From the NCBI GenBank assembly GCA_902794535.1, contig CADBHQ010000008.1, positions 1 through 64,000 of the forward strand: DNA of 64,000 bases, read 5' to 3'. This document shows positions 26,105 to 36,047 of this stretch, piece by piece. Numbering within the stretch: position 1 is the stretch's first letter; each line of letters begins with the position of its first letter. Below the pieces are notes generated by a model, which worked only from the letters and a program-made list of their open reading frames with translations, ran no database searches and was not told where the DNA came from. Source of the DNA: Fibrobacter succinogenes. GTDB taxonomy: Bacteria > Fibrobacterota > Fibrobacteria > Fibrobacterales > Fibrobacteraceae. The position numbers and the translations under genes were made by a program.

Positions 26105-26539
26105 ATGAAAAAAGGTATCATTACCCTTCTCTGCGCCGGCATGATTGTTCTTTCCGGCTGCTATGGCAAGTACGCATGCTTCAACAAGTTGCTCGCTTGG
26201 AACGGCACCCTTGGTAACAAGTGGCTCAACTCCATCGTGCACTTCGGCATGAACGTGATCCCGGTCTACGGTATCGCTCTGTTCGTGGACTTCCTCGTCC
26301 TCAACACTGTCGAATTCTGGACTGGCTCCAACCCGCTCGCTTCTGGCGACTCCTACTATGAAAAGGACGCTCAGGGCAACGAAATTGCCGCTGTCAAGAA
26401 TGCTGACGGTTCTATGACCGTTGAAATGACCACCGCTGCTGGCGAAAAGGCCACCATGACCCTCCAGCGCGATGAAAACGTTATCCGCGCCCTCGACGCC
26501 GAAGGTAACGTTGTTGCTCAGCGCGAACTCGACAAGTAA
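26105..26539 (+). CDS. DUF3332 lipoprotein-like protein
   Basis: A 144-residue envelope protein of the DUF3332 type. The N-terminus is a lipoprotein signal (lipobox LSGC, Cys at about residue 17). GKYACFNKLLAWNGTLGNKW and a hydrophobic stretch NVIPVYGIALFVDFLVLN are the family signature. The C-terminal half is soluble and repetitive in Thr/Val/Asp (GSMTVEMTTAAGEKATMTL). AAGGAG precedes the ATG. Function is unknown. It forms a single-gene unit closed by a terminator at 26564. Confidence 0.85.
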   Translation: MKKGIITLLCAGMIVLSGCYGKYACFNKLLAWNGTLGNKWLNSIVHFGMNVIPVYGIALFVDFLVLNTVEFWTGSNPLASGDSYYEKDAQGNEIAAVKNADGSMTVEMTTAAGEKATMTLQRDENVIRALDAEGNVVAQRELDK

Positions 26540-26563
26540 TATCTTACTTGATTGAAATTCAAG

Positions 26564-26592
26564 GACCTTGGTTTTTGCCAAGGTCTCTTTTT
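26564..26592 (+). terminator. Terminator after DUF3332 gene
   Basis: GACCTTGG-TTTTTG-CCAAGGTC followed by TCTTTTTAT, 25 bp after the stop. It separates the DUF3332 gene from the TPR lipoprotein. Confidence 0.85.
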
Positions 26593-26617
26593 ATTTATTT
26601 TATTATATATTTAGGCT

Positions 26618-27322
26618 ATGCTATGGCGTGTGTGTTACATAGGGGTGCTTTCGCTCACCTTTTTCTTGATGTCTTGTGTCAAAGACGACATCAAGCGTGG
26701 TAACGACGCCTTGCGTATTGGCGACTACGAACGCGCCATTGCAAATTTCTCGAAAGCCTTGGATGTCGAACCTGCAAACCGCGACGCCCGTTACGGGTTG
26801 GCCCTTTCTTATTACGCCGTGGCGGAGCAGACTGACCGGTTTAAGGACTCTTCGTTTGTCCGTTGGAGCCGTGCGGCCCGTGAATTCAAGATTCTATACG
26901 GTCTAGATAGCAGCGGAAAAATCGATGCTAATTATTCTACGTGCCTGTTCTACCTGGCCCGAGCAACGTTGAACCACGATGCTTCTGCGAACGTTCTGCC
27001 CTTATTGGATAAATCTATCGGATTGGATAGCCTGAACTATTTTAGTTATAACTTGAAGGGCTTGATTCTTGCCCAAAGCAGCGCTCCCGGTGACTTGAAT
27101 ATCGCAAAGAATATATTCATCCACATTGTAACGCGAGAGCCTGGATTTGTGTCTGCATACATTAACCTCGGAAATATTTACTGGGATGAGGGCGATGTGG
27201 AAGCGGCATGGGATACTTGGTCGGCTGGACTTCAGAAGGCACCGACAAACAGGTCCCTGATTTACTGGACGCAGGTTGCCGAAGATTCTTTGAAGTCGAT
27301 GGTGCTTTCGGGTAGACTATGA
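26618..27322 (+). CDS. TPR lipoprotein
   Basis: A 234-residue probable lipoprotein (signal about residues 1-18, SLTFFLMSC with Cys at about 20). Behind it are tetratricopeptide-like repeats: GNDALRIGDYERAIANFSKA, then DARYGLALSYYA, and near the C-terminus INLGNIYWDEGDVEAAWDTW. TPRs bind proteins, so this may be the extracytoplasmic partner of the kinase. Its last codons overlap the kinase start by 4 bp (ATGA), which couples translation. It is the first gene of the kinase/sigma-54 locus and is preceded by TATATATTTAGG, an AT-rich promoter-like stretch also seen before the 30034 gene. Confidence 0.85.
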   Translation: MLWRVCYIGVLSLTFFLMSCVKDDIKRGNDALRIGDYERAIANFSKALDVEPANRDARYGLALSYYAVAEQTDRFKDSSFVRWSRAAREFKILYGLDSSGKIDANYSTCLFYLARATLNHDASANVLPLLDKSIGLDSLNYFSYNLKGLILAQSSAPGDLNIAKNIFIHIVTREPGFVSAYINLGNIYWDEGDVEAAWDTWSAGLQKAPTNRSLIYWTQVAEDSLKSMVLSGRL

Positions 27323-28479
27323 GCGTAAAAAGCGTAGTGTCTACGGCAAGCATTCTGGACAAGGCATGCGAATCGGCCTTGTTGCATCAGGGCGGCGAAG
27401 CCGACGTTTATGAACTTGTATGTGGCGAAGATTTATACGCCTTAAAGTGGTATCATTCGGGTTGCCGTTTTGAAGACGCTGTCGTGGGCCGCCTAAAGCA
27501 CTTGAACATTCCGGGACTTTATCGAATCCGCGAGTCGGGCGTTCGCGATAATACGCCGTACTTGGTTTACGATTTTGTCGATGGCGCAAGTTCTGCCGAC
27601 GTTCCTGCAATGCCGGTGCCTGTAGCGTTGAATCTCTTGCGCCAGGTGGTGCATACGCTAGATGCTTTGAATAAAGAAGACATCCATCACGGCGATATCA
27701 ATCCTTCGAATATCTTGCTTTGCAAGTCGGGCGAAAGCTTGCAGACGCTTGTGATTGATTGCGGCATTGTCGGACCCGGAGCCTTGGCTTATGCGGCGCC
27801 GGAGCGCTTTCAAGGAAAGCCTGCGAGCGAACAAAGTGACCTTTACAGCTTGGGGATGCTCCTGTTCCGCTGGATAGCTGGGGTAGACTTGCTTGATTCC
27901 GGCGATTACAACAAACTAGCGGCTCAAGCTCTGACTATCGATTCTGTCGATGTCTCGTCTCGGCTTTATGAATTGGATTGCTGTAGCGCTCAGGAACTTT
28001 CTGCGCTGGATTCGTTATGGAAGGCTCTCTTGCGGGCAAAAGCCGAAGACCGCGCCGAAGATTTTGACGAACTAGATGAACTTTTAGAAATCGCTCTCGA
28101 TTCCATCGGGGTGGGAGAGGTGACTGTCCAGACGGCCTTGCAGAAATATGCAGATGAAGTGCTTGCCGTAAAAATGGAACAAAAATTCCCGACAGCCCCG
28201 AAAAATGAATTTCCGTATCGCAAAAATGGCGGTGAAAACAAAAAAAATACCTTAAAAATTGCAGTTTTGGCCATTTTCGGACTTATATTAATTGCAATGG
28301 TGTTTCTGGTCTGTGTTGGAACCAAAAGTCCCGACATCGACGAAACAGGAAATTTGTTGCTCCAGAAATCGAGAAGTTTGGAATCGGTGGAGTCGGGTAT
28401 AGAAAATCAATTGGATTCTGCCCCTGATTCGGTTCCGCCTGAGATGCTGGAGGATTTGCCTACGCCAGTATCGGAATAA
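27319..28479 (+). CDS. Membrane-anchored Ser/Thr protein kinase with short activation segment
   Basis: A 386-residue Hanks-type kinase. The glycine-rich loop is degenerate (HQGGEADVYE, residues 23-32). The catalytic residues are present: Lys43 in YALKWY, Asp126 and Asn131 in HHGDINPSNILL, and Asp147 in DCG, which replaces DFG. The APE-like AAPER comes only 10 residues after DCG, so the activation segment is unusually short. One transmembrane helix lies at about 315-335 (IAVLAIFGLILIAMVFLVCV), with a small extracytoplasmic tail. It overlaps the TPR lipoprotein (ATGA) and precedes a sigma-54 activator by 18 bp; phosphorylation of that activator is a testable inference. Activity is likely but not assured. 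Confidence 0.85.
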   Translation: MSVKSVVSTASILDKACESALLHQGGEADVYELVCGEDLYALKWYHSGCRFEDAVVGRLKHLNIPGLYRIRESGVRDNTPYLVYDFVDGASSADVPAMPVPVALNLLRQVVHTLDALNKEDIHHGDINPSNILLCKSGESLQTLVIDCGIVGPGALAYAAPERFQGKPASEQSDLYSLGMLLFRWIAGVDLLDSGDYNKLAAQALTIDSVDVSSRLYELDCCSAQELSALDSLWKALLRAKAEDRAEDFDELDELLEIALDSIGVGEVTVQTALQKYADEVLAVKMEQKFPTAPKNEFPYRKNGGENKKNTLKIAVLAIFGLILIAMVFLVCVGTKSPDIDETGNLLLQKSRSLESVESGIENQLDSAPDSVPPEMLEDLPTPVSE

Positions 28480-28497
28480 TTTTTCAAGAGGTTTCGC

Positions 28498-29952
28498 ATG
28501 AAGTCAGAATCGATGCTAGCTACAGAAAAAATGCTGGATGTCGTGAAAATCCTGTTGGACGAAGTCCAGCCGGAATCACTTTTTGTGAAAATCCTTGAAG
28601 TTGCAAAGAACGTGTTGCATGCCGATGCCGCGGTCTTGGATACGGGTGGCGAAAACGCAATTCACCTAAGCAATCCTGAAAAAGTTTCCATTTCGATTTC
28701 TGCAGTAAAGCAGGCCAAGCTTGAAAAGAAAGCGGTGGTGTGGAATCAGCTCGATGACGATTCCGCTGACCTTTCGAAGTCGATTGTACAAAACCAGCTG
28801 ACAAGCATTATGGTGTCGCCTTTCCGCACGCCCGAAAGTGAAGCGGGTTATTTGTACTTGCAGCGCGCCGCCCGCGAAGAACCTTTTACTGAAGATGATA
28901 GCGCCCTGTTCGATTCGTTCGTGATGGTGTGCGAAAAGTTCGCCTTTGCCGCATTCGATCGCCTGCGTGATAAGGAATCGCTGAATATTTTAAGAAACGT
29001 CATCCGCAAAGACGGTATCGTATATTCGAGCAAGGCGATGGCTGATTTGATTGCGCTTGCAGACAAATTAGCGGTGCTCCCGATGCCGGTCATTATCCGT
29101 GGCGAAACGGGAACCGGTAAAGAAGTCGTTGCCCGCTACATTCATAGACATAGTCCCCGCGCAGACAAGCCTTTTGTGGCGGTAAACTGCGGTGCCATTC
29201 CGGAACACTTGATGGAATCGCTTTTGTTTGGGCATGCCAAGGGCTCGTTTACGGGCGCTATTGAAACCCGTAAGGGATTCTTTGAAGAAGCCGATGGCGG
29301 AACGATTTTCCTCGACGAAATCGGGGAACTGCCCATGAACATGCAGGTAAAGCTTTTGCGTGTATTGCAGGAAAAGCATATTACACGCGTGGGCGACAAT
29401 CGCGAAATTCCGGTGAACGTGCGTATCATTAGTGCGACTCACGTAGACCTGGAAGATGCTGTCAAGACCAAGCGCTTTAGAGAAGATTTGTACTTCCGCA
29501 TTCAGGTAATGCCGGTTGAAATGCCTCCTTTAAGGGATCGCGGGCAAGATGTTGTGCTCCTGGCCGAAGAATTCTTGACCCGCTATGGCGCAGAATATGG
29601 CCGAGGCAAGTTCCATTTGAGCCGCAATGCCGAAAAGGCCATGCTCAGCTATCACTGGCCGGGTAACGTGCGTGAACTCGAAAACAAGGTCCAGAAGGCC
29701 TTGGTTCAGGCGGTGCATGGCGTAATCCAGCCGGCTGATTTGGGCTTAGGCGATGTCCAGGCGCAGGCCAAGGAATCGCCGCGTACGCTTAAAGAAGCCC
29801 GCGAAATCGTGGAACGAGAAGTGATTAGTCGTGCGCTTTCGGACAGCAATGCGAATTTGACGCTTGCAGCAACGATTTTGGGCATCGATCGCAAGGTTCT
29901 CCGCGAAATCATGGAACGCCTTGGAATGAAAAAAGAGGACTTTAAGAAATAA
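28498..29952 (+). CDS. Sigma-54-dependent transcriptional activator (GAF-AAA+-Fis)
   Basis: A 484-residue bacterial enhancer-binding protein. In order: a GAF-like sensory domain (about residues 10-165), an AAA+ domain (about 178-405) and a C-terminal Fis-type helix-turn-helix (about 440-484, LAATILGIDRKVLREIM). Walker A is GETGTGKE (about 201-208). The sigma-54 contact loop reads GSFTGA instead of the usual GAFTGA, and the Walker B region is GGTIFLDEIGELP. No receiver domain is present, so it is not a standard two-component regulator; the upstream kinase may control it. A consensus sigma-54 promoter lies 60 bp downstream of its stop, before two envelope genes, which are its obvious target. 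Confidence 0.95.
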   Translation: MKSESMLATEKMLDVVKILLDEVQPESLFVKILEVAKNVLHADAAVLDTGGENAIHLSNPEKVSISISAVKQAKLEKKAVVWNQLDDDSADLSKSIVQNQLTSIMVSPFRTPESEAGYLYLQRAAREEPFTEDDSALFDSFVMVCEKFAFAAFDRLRDKESLNILRNVIRKDGIVYSSKAMADLIALADKLAVLPMPVIIRGETGTGKEVVARYIHRHSPRADKPFVAVNCGAIPEHLMESLLFGHAKGSFTGAIETRKGFFEEADGGTIFLDEIGELPMNMQVKLLRVLQEKHITRVGDNREIPVNVRIISATHVDLEDAVKTKRFREDLYFRIQVMPVEMPPLRDRGQDVVLLAEEFLTRYGAEYGRGKFHLSRNAEKAMLSYHWPGNVRELENKVQKALVQAVHGVIQPADLGLGDVQAQAKESPRTLKEAREIVEREVISRALSDSNANLTLAATILGIDRKVLREIMERLGMKKEDFKK

Positions 29953-29973
29953 TTATATATATTTAGGGTACTG

Positions 29974-29993
29974 GCTAGCAAGAAATTGCTGGC
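29974..29993 (+). promoter_or_regulatory. Candidate enhancer site (inverted repeat)
   Basis: GCTAGCAA-GAAA-TTGCTGGC: an inverted repeat with one mismatch, 19 bp upstream of the sigma-54 promoter. It could bind the adjacent activator's Fis-type HTH, though it is closer than many enhancer sites. There is no T run, so it is unlikely to be a terminator. Confidence 0.5.
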
Positions 29994-30011
29994 ATAGGCC
30001 CAAAAGGACGG

Positions 30012-30028
30012 TTGGCACGGAATTTGCA
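30012..30028 (+). promoter_or_regulatory. Sigma-54 (RpoN) promoter
   Basis: TTGGCACGGAATTTGCA matches the -24/-12 consensus at every conserved position, with GG and GC 10 bp apart. The predicted start of transcription is about 12 bp after the GC, near 30039, which falls on or beside the in-frame ATG at 30040. The resulting mRNA would be leaderless or nearly so. Confidence 0.88.
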
Positions 30029-30033
30029 AGAGA

Positions 30034-30480
30034 ATGAGTATGAAAAAGACTACTCTCATAACGACAATTATGATGGCTGCAGCGCTTAGCTACGCTGCTC
30101 CATCTTCTGCGCGTCCGGAGTCTTCTGTCCCGACCCCCGCCGAGAATATGGAAATTTCGCGAGAAATGCCCAATCTTGGTGCGAAGGAAAGCGCAGATTG
30201 GCAAAAATTACGTGCAGAACGTCGTGCAGCCCGAGAGCAAATTCTTACGGACTTGCGCAATAGTTCCGCCGCAGAAAAGAAAAATATCCGCCAGGAAGTC
30301 TCGAAAAAACGGGACGAAAAGACTCGCTTTGAGGGGGAAATCCCGAAAAATCAATCTCGCGAACGTACTCCTTTTTATGAGCAACCTGGGTCTCACCAAA
30401 TGAATCCGATGCGAGAGATGCCCCATGGTCCGGGTCCGGCTAATCCTATGATGATGCCGATGGACCATCCCCATCGCTAA
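30034..30480 (+). CDS. Small secreted Met/His/Pro-rich protein under sigma-54 control
   Basis: A 148-residue exported protein. The signal peptide (about residues 3-21, ALSYAAP) is followed by a highly charged helical segment (about 50-105, many Arg/Glu/Lys). The tail is rich in Met, Pro and His (MNPMREMPHGPGPANPMMM, then PMDHPHR), resembling metal-binding tails. Small periplasmic chaperones such as ZraP are sigma-54 controlled and metal-binding, a useful comparison but not evidence of homology. Two starts are possible, 30034 and 30040; the sigma-54 start near 30039 favours 30040. The next gene starts directly after the stop. Confidence 0.78.
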   Translation: MSMKKTTLITTIMMAAALSYAAPSSARPESSVPTPAENMEISREMPNLGAKESADWQKLRAERRAAREQILTDLRNSSAAEKKNIRQEVSKKRDEKTRFEGEIPKNQSRERTPFYEQPGSHQMNPMREMPHGPGPANPMMMPMDHPHR

Positions 30481-31800
30481 ATGCGTTTCATTGCCATAGT
30501 GCTCTTACTACTTACGTCTTTGCTTTTTGCCGAGACGCAAGAGTCTGTGTACTATCGAGCCATGAAGGCTGAAGAAGCTGGCGATGTGTCGGCGGCCCTT
30601 GCTGCCTTTGAACAGGCTGTGCAAATTCCTGGCCCCTATACAGAAGAAATTCGTGGAATTATCGACGAGTATTATAAAGCACTCGGTACGACGACTATGG
30701 AAACAAAAAATCCGTGGTCGCTTCGTTTTTTAGGCGATATTGGTTTTTACGGTTTGCATTATAATGAATATGGCGGAGTAGAGAAGGTCTCCGAAAACGG
30801 TGGCGATTTATTCTTTTCTCTGACGCCCTTCATGGACTATTCTGCGGGCGACTGGATTCATTCTTTTGGTCTAGGCTTTTCGGGCGACTGGTTTGTGGCG
30901 AACGACGATATGCCCGTGCTCGATACGAATGACTGGAATATTTCGGTCGGGCTTGAATATTCCTTGGTTGGAAAATCCCTGATGGTAGATGTGGGTGCCG
31001 ACATCAAGGTTGTCGAGGGCGCCTACGTTTCTCCCAATTTTTATGCATGGGTGGAACGCGATTTTTATCGGTTTGAAAAGCAGCGTGTCGGTGCCGCAGT
31101 CTGGGGTTACTATGATCCCGACGGTCCGCTTTCGTTTGCGTTGTATGGCTCCTGGCACAGAACTGTTCCTTATGGCTTGAACGGCTCGGCTTATGTGGGC
31201 GCACGCTTCGAAGCCGATTCCGCAGTCGACTTCGTAAAATTTGTTGAGACGTACAAGAATACGGTTGAAGACCCAGAAAATGAGGGCAATGTGGAACAAT
31301 GGAACTCGTATTGGGGTGGAAGTAATCCTATGTACGGGAACTGGCAAAACCCGATGCAGGTGTGTTTGGAAACCTACGGACCGGAATGCTATAACTGGAA
31401 TATCGGGAAAATCGATTCCATGTATTGGGCGCAACGGAATGCTCTGCAAAATTCGGAATCGACTGCTGATGTTTCGATTCCCAAGTACTATGCCAAGTGG
31501 TTTGGTCCGACGCTTCGTTCACGAGTCTCCTATAAATTCAAACGCAATATAACGGTCGAAGCGAGACTGAATCTGTTCTATGGTTTTGTTTTGGATGGCC
31601 CGGATAGCGATTACGAAAAGATGGGCAAGTTTAGCGGTGTCTGGGGCACCATGCTCTATTGGAAACCGAATGCGTTGACTCTTTATTTGGGCTTCGAACA
31701 ATTCTATAAGCATTACAGCTTGCCCAAATATTATAAGGGAGTTTATCCTGAAAACAGCATTCTTTCAGAGTTGAAAGTCGGCTTCAAGTGGGAAATTTAA
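30481..31800 (+). CDS. Outer-membrane beta-barrel protein with helical N-terminus
   Basis: A 439-residue envelope protein. It has a signal peptide (about residues 1-18, LLFAETQE) and a short TPR-like helical region (about 22-65, RAMKAEEAGDVSAALAAFEQ). A long beta-rich barrel follows (about 75-439) with alternating strands such as SVGLEYSLVGKSLMVDVGAD. The last strand reads LSELKVGFKWEI, ending in hydrophobic/aromatic alternation typical of barrels. Its ATG directly abuts the stop of the Met/His-rich gene, so both are expected on the same sigma-54 transcript; a terminator follows. Solute specificity is unknown. Confidence 0.83.
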   Translation: MRFIAIVLLLLTSLLFAETQESVYYRAMKAEEAGDVSAALAAFEQAVQIPGPYTEEIRGIIDEYYKALGTTTMETKNPWSLRFLGDIGFYGLHYNEYGGVEKVSENGGDLFFSLTPFMDYSAGDWIHSFGLGFSGDWFVANDDMPVLDTNDWNISVGLEYSLVGKSLMVDVGADIKVVEGAYVSPNFYAWVERDFYRFEKQRVGAAVWGYYDPDGPLSFALYGSWHRTVPYGLNGSAYVGARFEADSAVDFVKFVETYKNTVEDPENEGNVEQWNSYWGGSNPMYGNWQNPMQVCLETYGPECYNWNIGKIDSMYWAQRNALQNSESTADVSIPKYYAKWFGPTLRSRVSYKFKRNITVEARLNLFYGFVLDGPDSDYEKMGKFSGVWGTMLYWKPNALTLYLGFEQFYKHYSLPKYYKGVYPENSILSELKVGFKWEI

Positions 31801-31805
31801 AAACA

Positions 31806-31835
31806 AAAAAAGCAGGACTCAGTCCTGCTTTTTTA
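31806..31835 (+). terminator. Terminator after the outer-membrane barrel gene
   Basis: AAAAAGCAGGACT-C-AGTCCTGCTTTTTT, starting 6 bp after the stop at 31800. The flanking A and T runs make it bidirectional, so it may also serve the minus-strand tRNA-Ala that begins right beside it. Confidence 0.9.
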
Positions 31836-31908
31836 TGGAGATAGTGGGAGTCGAACCCATGACCTACAGATTGCGAACCTGTCGCTCTACCAACTGAGCT
31901 ATATCCCC
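31836..31908 (-). tRNA. tRNA-Ala (CGC)
   Basis: A 73-nt cloverleaf. The acceptor GGGGATA pairs with TATCTCC, and position 3 is a G-T (G3-U70) wobble pair, the alanine identity element. The anticodon stem ACAGG/TCTGT encloses TTCGCAA, giving anticodon CGC, which reads GCG. The T-arm is GGGTTCGACTCCC. No CCA is encoded. Confidence 0.95.
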
Positions 31909-31952
31909 AGGTTTGGCGGAAATATAGAATTAGCCTCCGCCATTGTCAAGAG

Positions 31953-32957
31953 CTAGTTGCCGCGGTTGTCCATCGATGAAAACATCTGAATGATTTCGTC
32001 TGTGAACGTCGAGTTCGGCAAACCTTGTGCAATTTCAAGCGCCTTTTCCAAATGGTCTTGGGCGCAAGCTTTTGCTTTCTTGAAAGCATCCTTTGTATTC
32101 AACTTCTCGATGATTTCTTCGGGAACTCCGGCCTGGTCTGCCTTTGCAATAAGGGCTTCCATGTCGGAACGTTCCTGCGCATTGCAGGCTTCGAAGTAGT
32201 ACAACAGCGGGAGCGTAATGAGTCCGTTGCCGAGATCGGTGAACTTGGCTTTGTCCAAATTCTTGCTACCAAAACCGTAGTCCAAAAGGTCGTCGATAAT
32301 TTGGAATGCAATGCCGAAGTGGCTTCCCATTTGGGCGCAGTTGTCAATAAGAGCCTTGTCGAATCCGGCGAGAATAGCGCCGATGCGTGCGGCTGCGGCA
32401 ATCAAGGCGGCGGTCTTTCCGTCGATAATGCGGTCGTATTCTTCGAACGAAAGACGCATGTTCCCGGACTGGTCCAGTTCCAGAATTTCGCCGGCAATTA
32501 ATTTGTCTGCGGCCTTGGAAAGCACTGTCGGAATGTCGTGCGATTCTTCATCAATCACGCACTGCATGGCCTGCGAAAGAACGTAGTCGCCAATCAGAAC
32601 GGCCACTTGCGTGCCCCATTCCTTGTGCGCAGTCTTTTGCCCGCGGCGAATGTCGGTGCCATCGATAATGTCGTCATGCACAAGGCTTGCAAGGTGCAAA
32701 AGCTCAATGCCTGCGCAAGCGTGTGCCACGCGAAGGCTGTCGGGCTTTTGCGTGCCGCTCTGAGCAATCAGGCAAAGAAGCGTAGAACGAATGCGCTTGC
32801 CTTTGCGCTGGAACAAAGAATCCAATCGCTCGCCGATTCCTGCAGGAGCGTTTTTAGCAACACCGAAAATAACGTTTTCGGTGAGTTTCAATTGTTCTTG
32901 AACAAGTGAACGTGCTTGAGTCAGCACGGTCTGAAAATCTGCCTTAGTCGGAGCCAT
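31953..32957 (-). CDS. Polyprenyl diphosphate synthase
   Basis: A trans-prenyltransferase (334 residues) that extends allylic diphosphates with IPP, probably for the quinone side chain. First Asp-rich motif: HDDIIDGTDIRRG (about residues 92-104). Second: DDLLDYGFGSKNLDKAKF (about 218-235), with both DDxxD sets intact. The spacing and the long-chain-type small residues before the first motif suggest an octaprenyl or related product, but chain length cannot be read with certainty. It follows gyrB by 8 bp on the minus strand, so both probably belong to the same transcript. Confidence 0.93.
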   Translation of the reverse strand: MAPTKADFQTVLTQARSLVQEQLKLTENVIFGVAKNAPAGIGERLDSLFQRKGKRIRSTLLCLIAQSGTQKPDSLRVAHACAGIELLHLASLVHDDIIDGTDIRRGQKTAHKEWGTQVAVLIGDYVLSQAMQCVIDEESHDIPTVLSKAADKLIAGEILELDQSGNMRLSFEEYDRIIDGKTAALIAAAARIGAILAGFDKALIDNCAQMGSHFGIAFQIIDDLLDYGFGSKNLDKAKFTDLGNGLITLPLLYYFEACNAQERSDMEALIAKADQAGVPEEIIEKLNTKDAFKKAKACAQDHLEKALEIAQGLPNSTFTDEIIQMFSSMDNRGN

Positions 32958-32965
32958 TGGGACCT

Positions 32966-34906
<1,941 letters not shown>

Positions 34907-34951
34907 TTACCTTGTTTTCTTCTTCTAAATTCTTGATGCTCGTGGGCCTTT

Positions 34952-35254
34952 TTAACATGCTCCGAGCAATAAATTACACTTGTCAATAATAGCTTTTTTT
35001 TGCAAAAAAAGTTCCTGTTTCCACGCGGAACTACCGCACTTTAGCGTCAAAATATTGCGCTCGAATTTGACGATTTGAACGTGCGGTTTTATGAGTGGAC
35101 CCACGATCATTTCGAGGCCGTTTGTTAGCTTTTCAAGGGCCATTTCATCGGTGATGTGGGCCTTGTCCAGAACCATTTGCAATAGCACGCTAATGTCTTC
35201 GGGATCTTTCCCGCAGACCGGTTTCTTGCGCTTGATGCGGTAAGGATTTTCCAT
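34952..35254 (-). CDS. DUF721/DciA-type protein (replicative-helicase loader candidate)
   Basis: A 100-residue protein resembling DciA (DUF721), which loads the DnaB replicative helicase in bacteria lacking DnaC. Visible are LLQMVLDKAHITDEMALEKL (helical start), and a compact beta region NILTLKCGSSAWKQELFLQK that corresponds to the conserved 'W-x-x-EL' area. In Actinobacteria and others DUF721 genes lie between recF and gyrB; here it is directly upstream of gyrB. Its start touches the stop of the mlaE-like gene (one base shared, TAATG). Confidence 0.82.
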   Translation of the reverse strand: MENPYRIKRKKPVCGKDPEDISVLLQMVLDKAHITDEMALEKLTNGLEMIVGPLIKPHVQIVKFERNILTLKCGSSAWKQELFLQKKAIIDKCNLLLGAC

Positions 35255-36039
35255 TAGAGCAACAGCAGTTTCGAAAGGACAAAGCCGCCAATCAAAATAC
35301 TCGTCATGCCTGCGACAACGGTAGCCTTGGTGCTCTTACCTACGCCTTCGGCACCGCTATGGGTCGTAAAGCCAAAGAAGCAGGCGTAGCTTGCGATAAA
35401 GTAGCCGTAAAGGGTTGCCTTGATAAGGCCCACGACCAAGTCCCAGTTCTGATAGAACATGCGCACTCCGTAAAAGAATACGGCAAAGGAAACATCTTTG
35501 TAAAGGTGGGCCACTTCGTAACCGCCTACGATACCGATAAAGATACTGATAATCGTAAGGGTCGGAAGCATGATAATCGTTGCAATCAGGCGCGGTGCAA
35601 GCAAGAACTTGTAGGGGCTTAAGCCAAGCACTTTGTAAGCGTCAAGCTGTTCGGTCACGGCCATTGTTCCAAGCTCGGAACACATGGAAGCTCCAATTCG
35701 GCCTGCAAGTACCATGGCGGTCAAAATCGGGCAGAGTTCCACCATCACCGACTTACCGACAGCCATACCCACAAACATCAATGGAATGATGTCTGCAAAT
35801 TGGTAAGCGAGCTGCCATGCCATAATGGCGCCTGTGGCAAGCGATGCTGCCACCACCACGGGAATACTGGTGAGGCCTACGTGCTGCATTTGTTCCACGG
35901 TTGTGTGGAAGTTGCTAAATGCGCCGGGAACGCTCTTGAAAAGCTGCCAAACGAAGTGTAAGTAGCTTACCACCGTATGCAGAAACTTCCGGATAAACTT
36001 ACCCAGACTTTCTGCGATTCTGTTCATGATGGTAATCAA
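35254..36039 (-). CDS. MlaE-type ABC transporter permease
   Basis: Inner-membrane permease of an MCE/Mla-type ABC transporter that moves phospholipids across the envelope. The 261-residue protein has the MlaE pattern: four to five membrane segments, VELCPILTAMVLAGRIGASMCSELGTM around residues 98-124 (the conserved Glu-rich coupling helix) and the conserved DAYKVLGLSPYKFLLAPR. An in-frame ATG at codon 5 is a possible alternative start. Partner ATPase (MlaF) and MCE-domain (MlaD) genes are not adjacent here, where instead dciA-like and gyrB follow. Confidence 0.9.
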   Translation of the reverse strand: MITIMNRIAESLGKFIRKFLHTVVSYLHFVWQLFKSVPGAFSNFHTTVEQMQHVGLTSIPVVVAASLATGAIMAWQLAYQFADIIPLMFVGMAVGKSVMVELCPILTAMVLAGRIGASMCSELGTMAVTEQLDAYKVLGLSPYKFLLAPRLIATIIMLPTLTIISIFIGIVGGYEVAHLYKDVSFAVFFYGVRMFYQNWDLVVGLIKATLYGYFIASYACFFGFTTHSGAEGVGKSTKATVVAGMTSILIGGFVLSKLLLL

Positions 36040-36047
36040 GAGTCAGC

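Noticed and set aside
29974-29993. Inverted repeat as a terminator of the activator gene
   Set aside because: No T run follows, and it lies just before the sigma-54 promoter, so a binding site is more likely.
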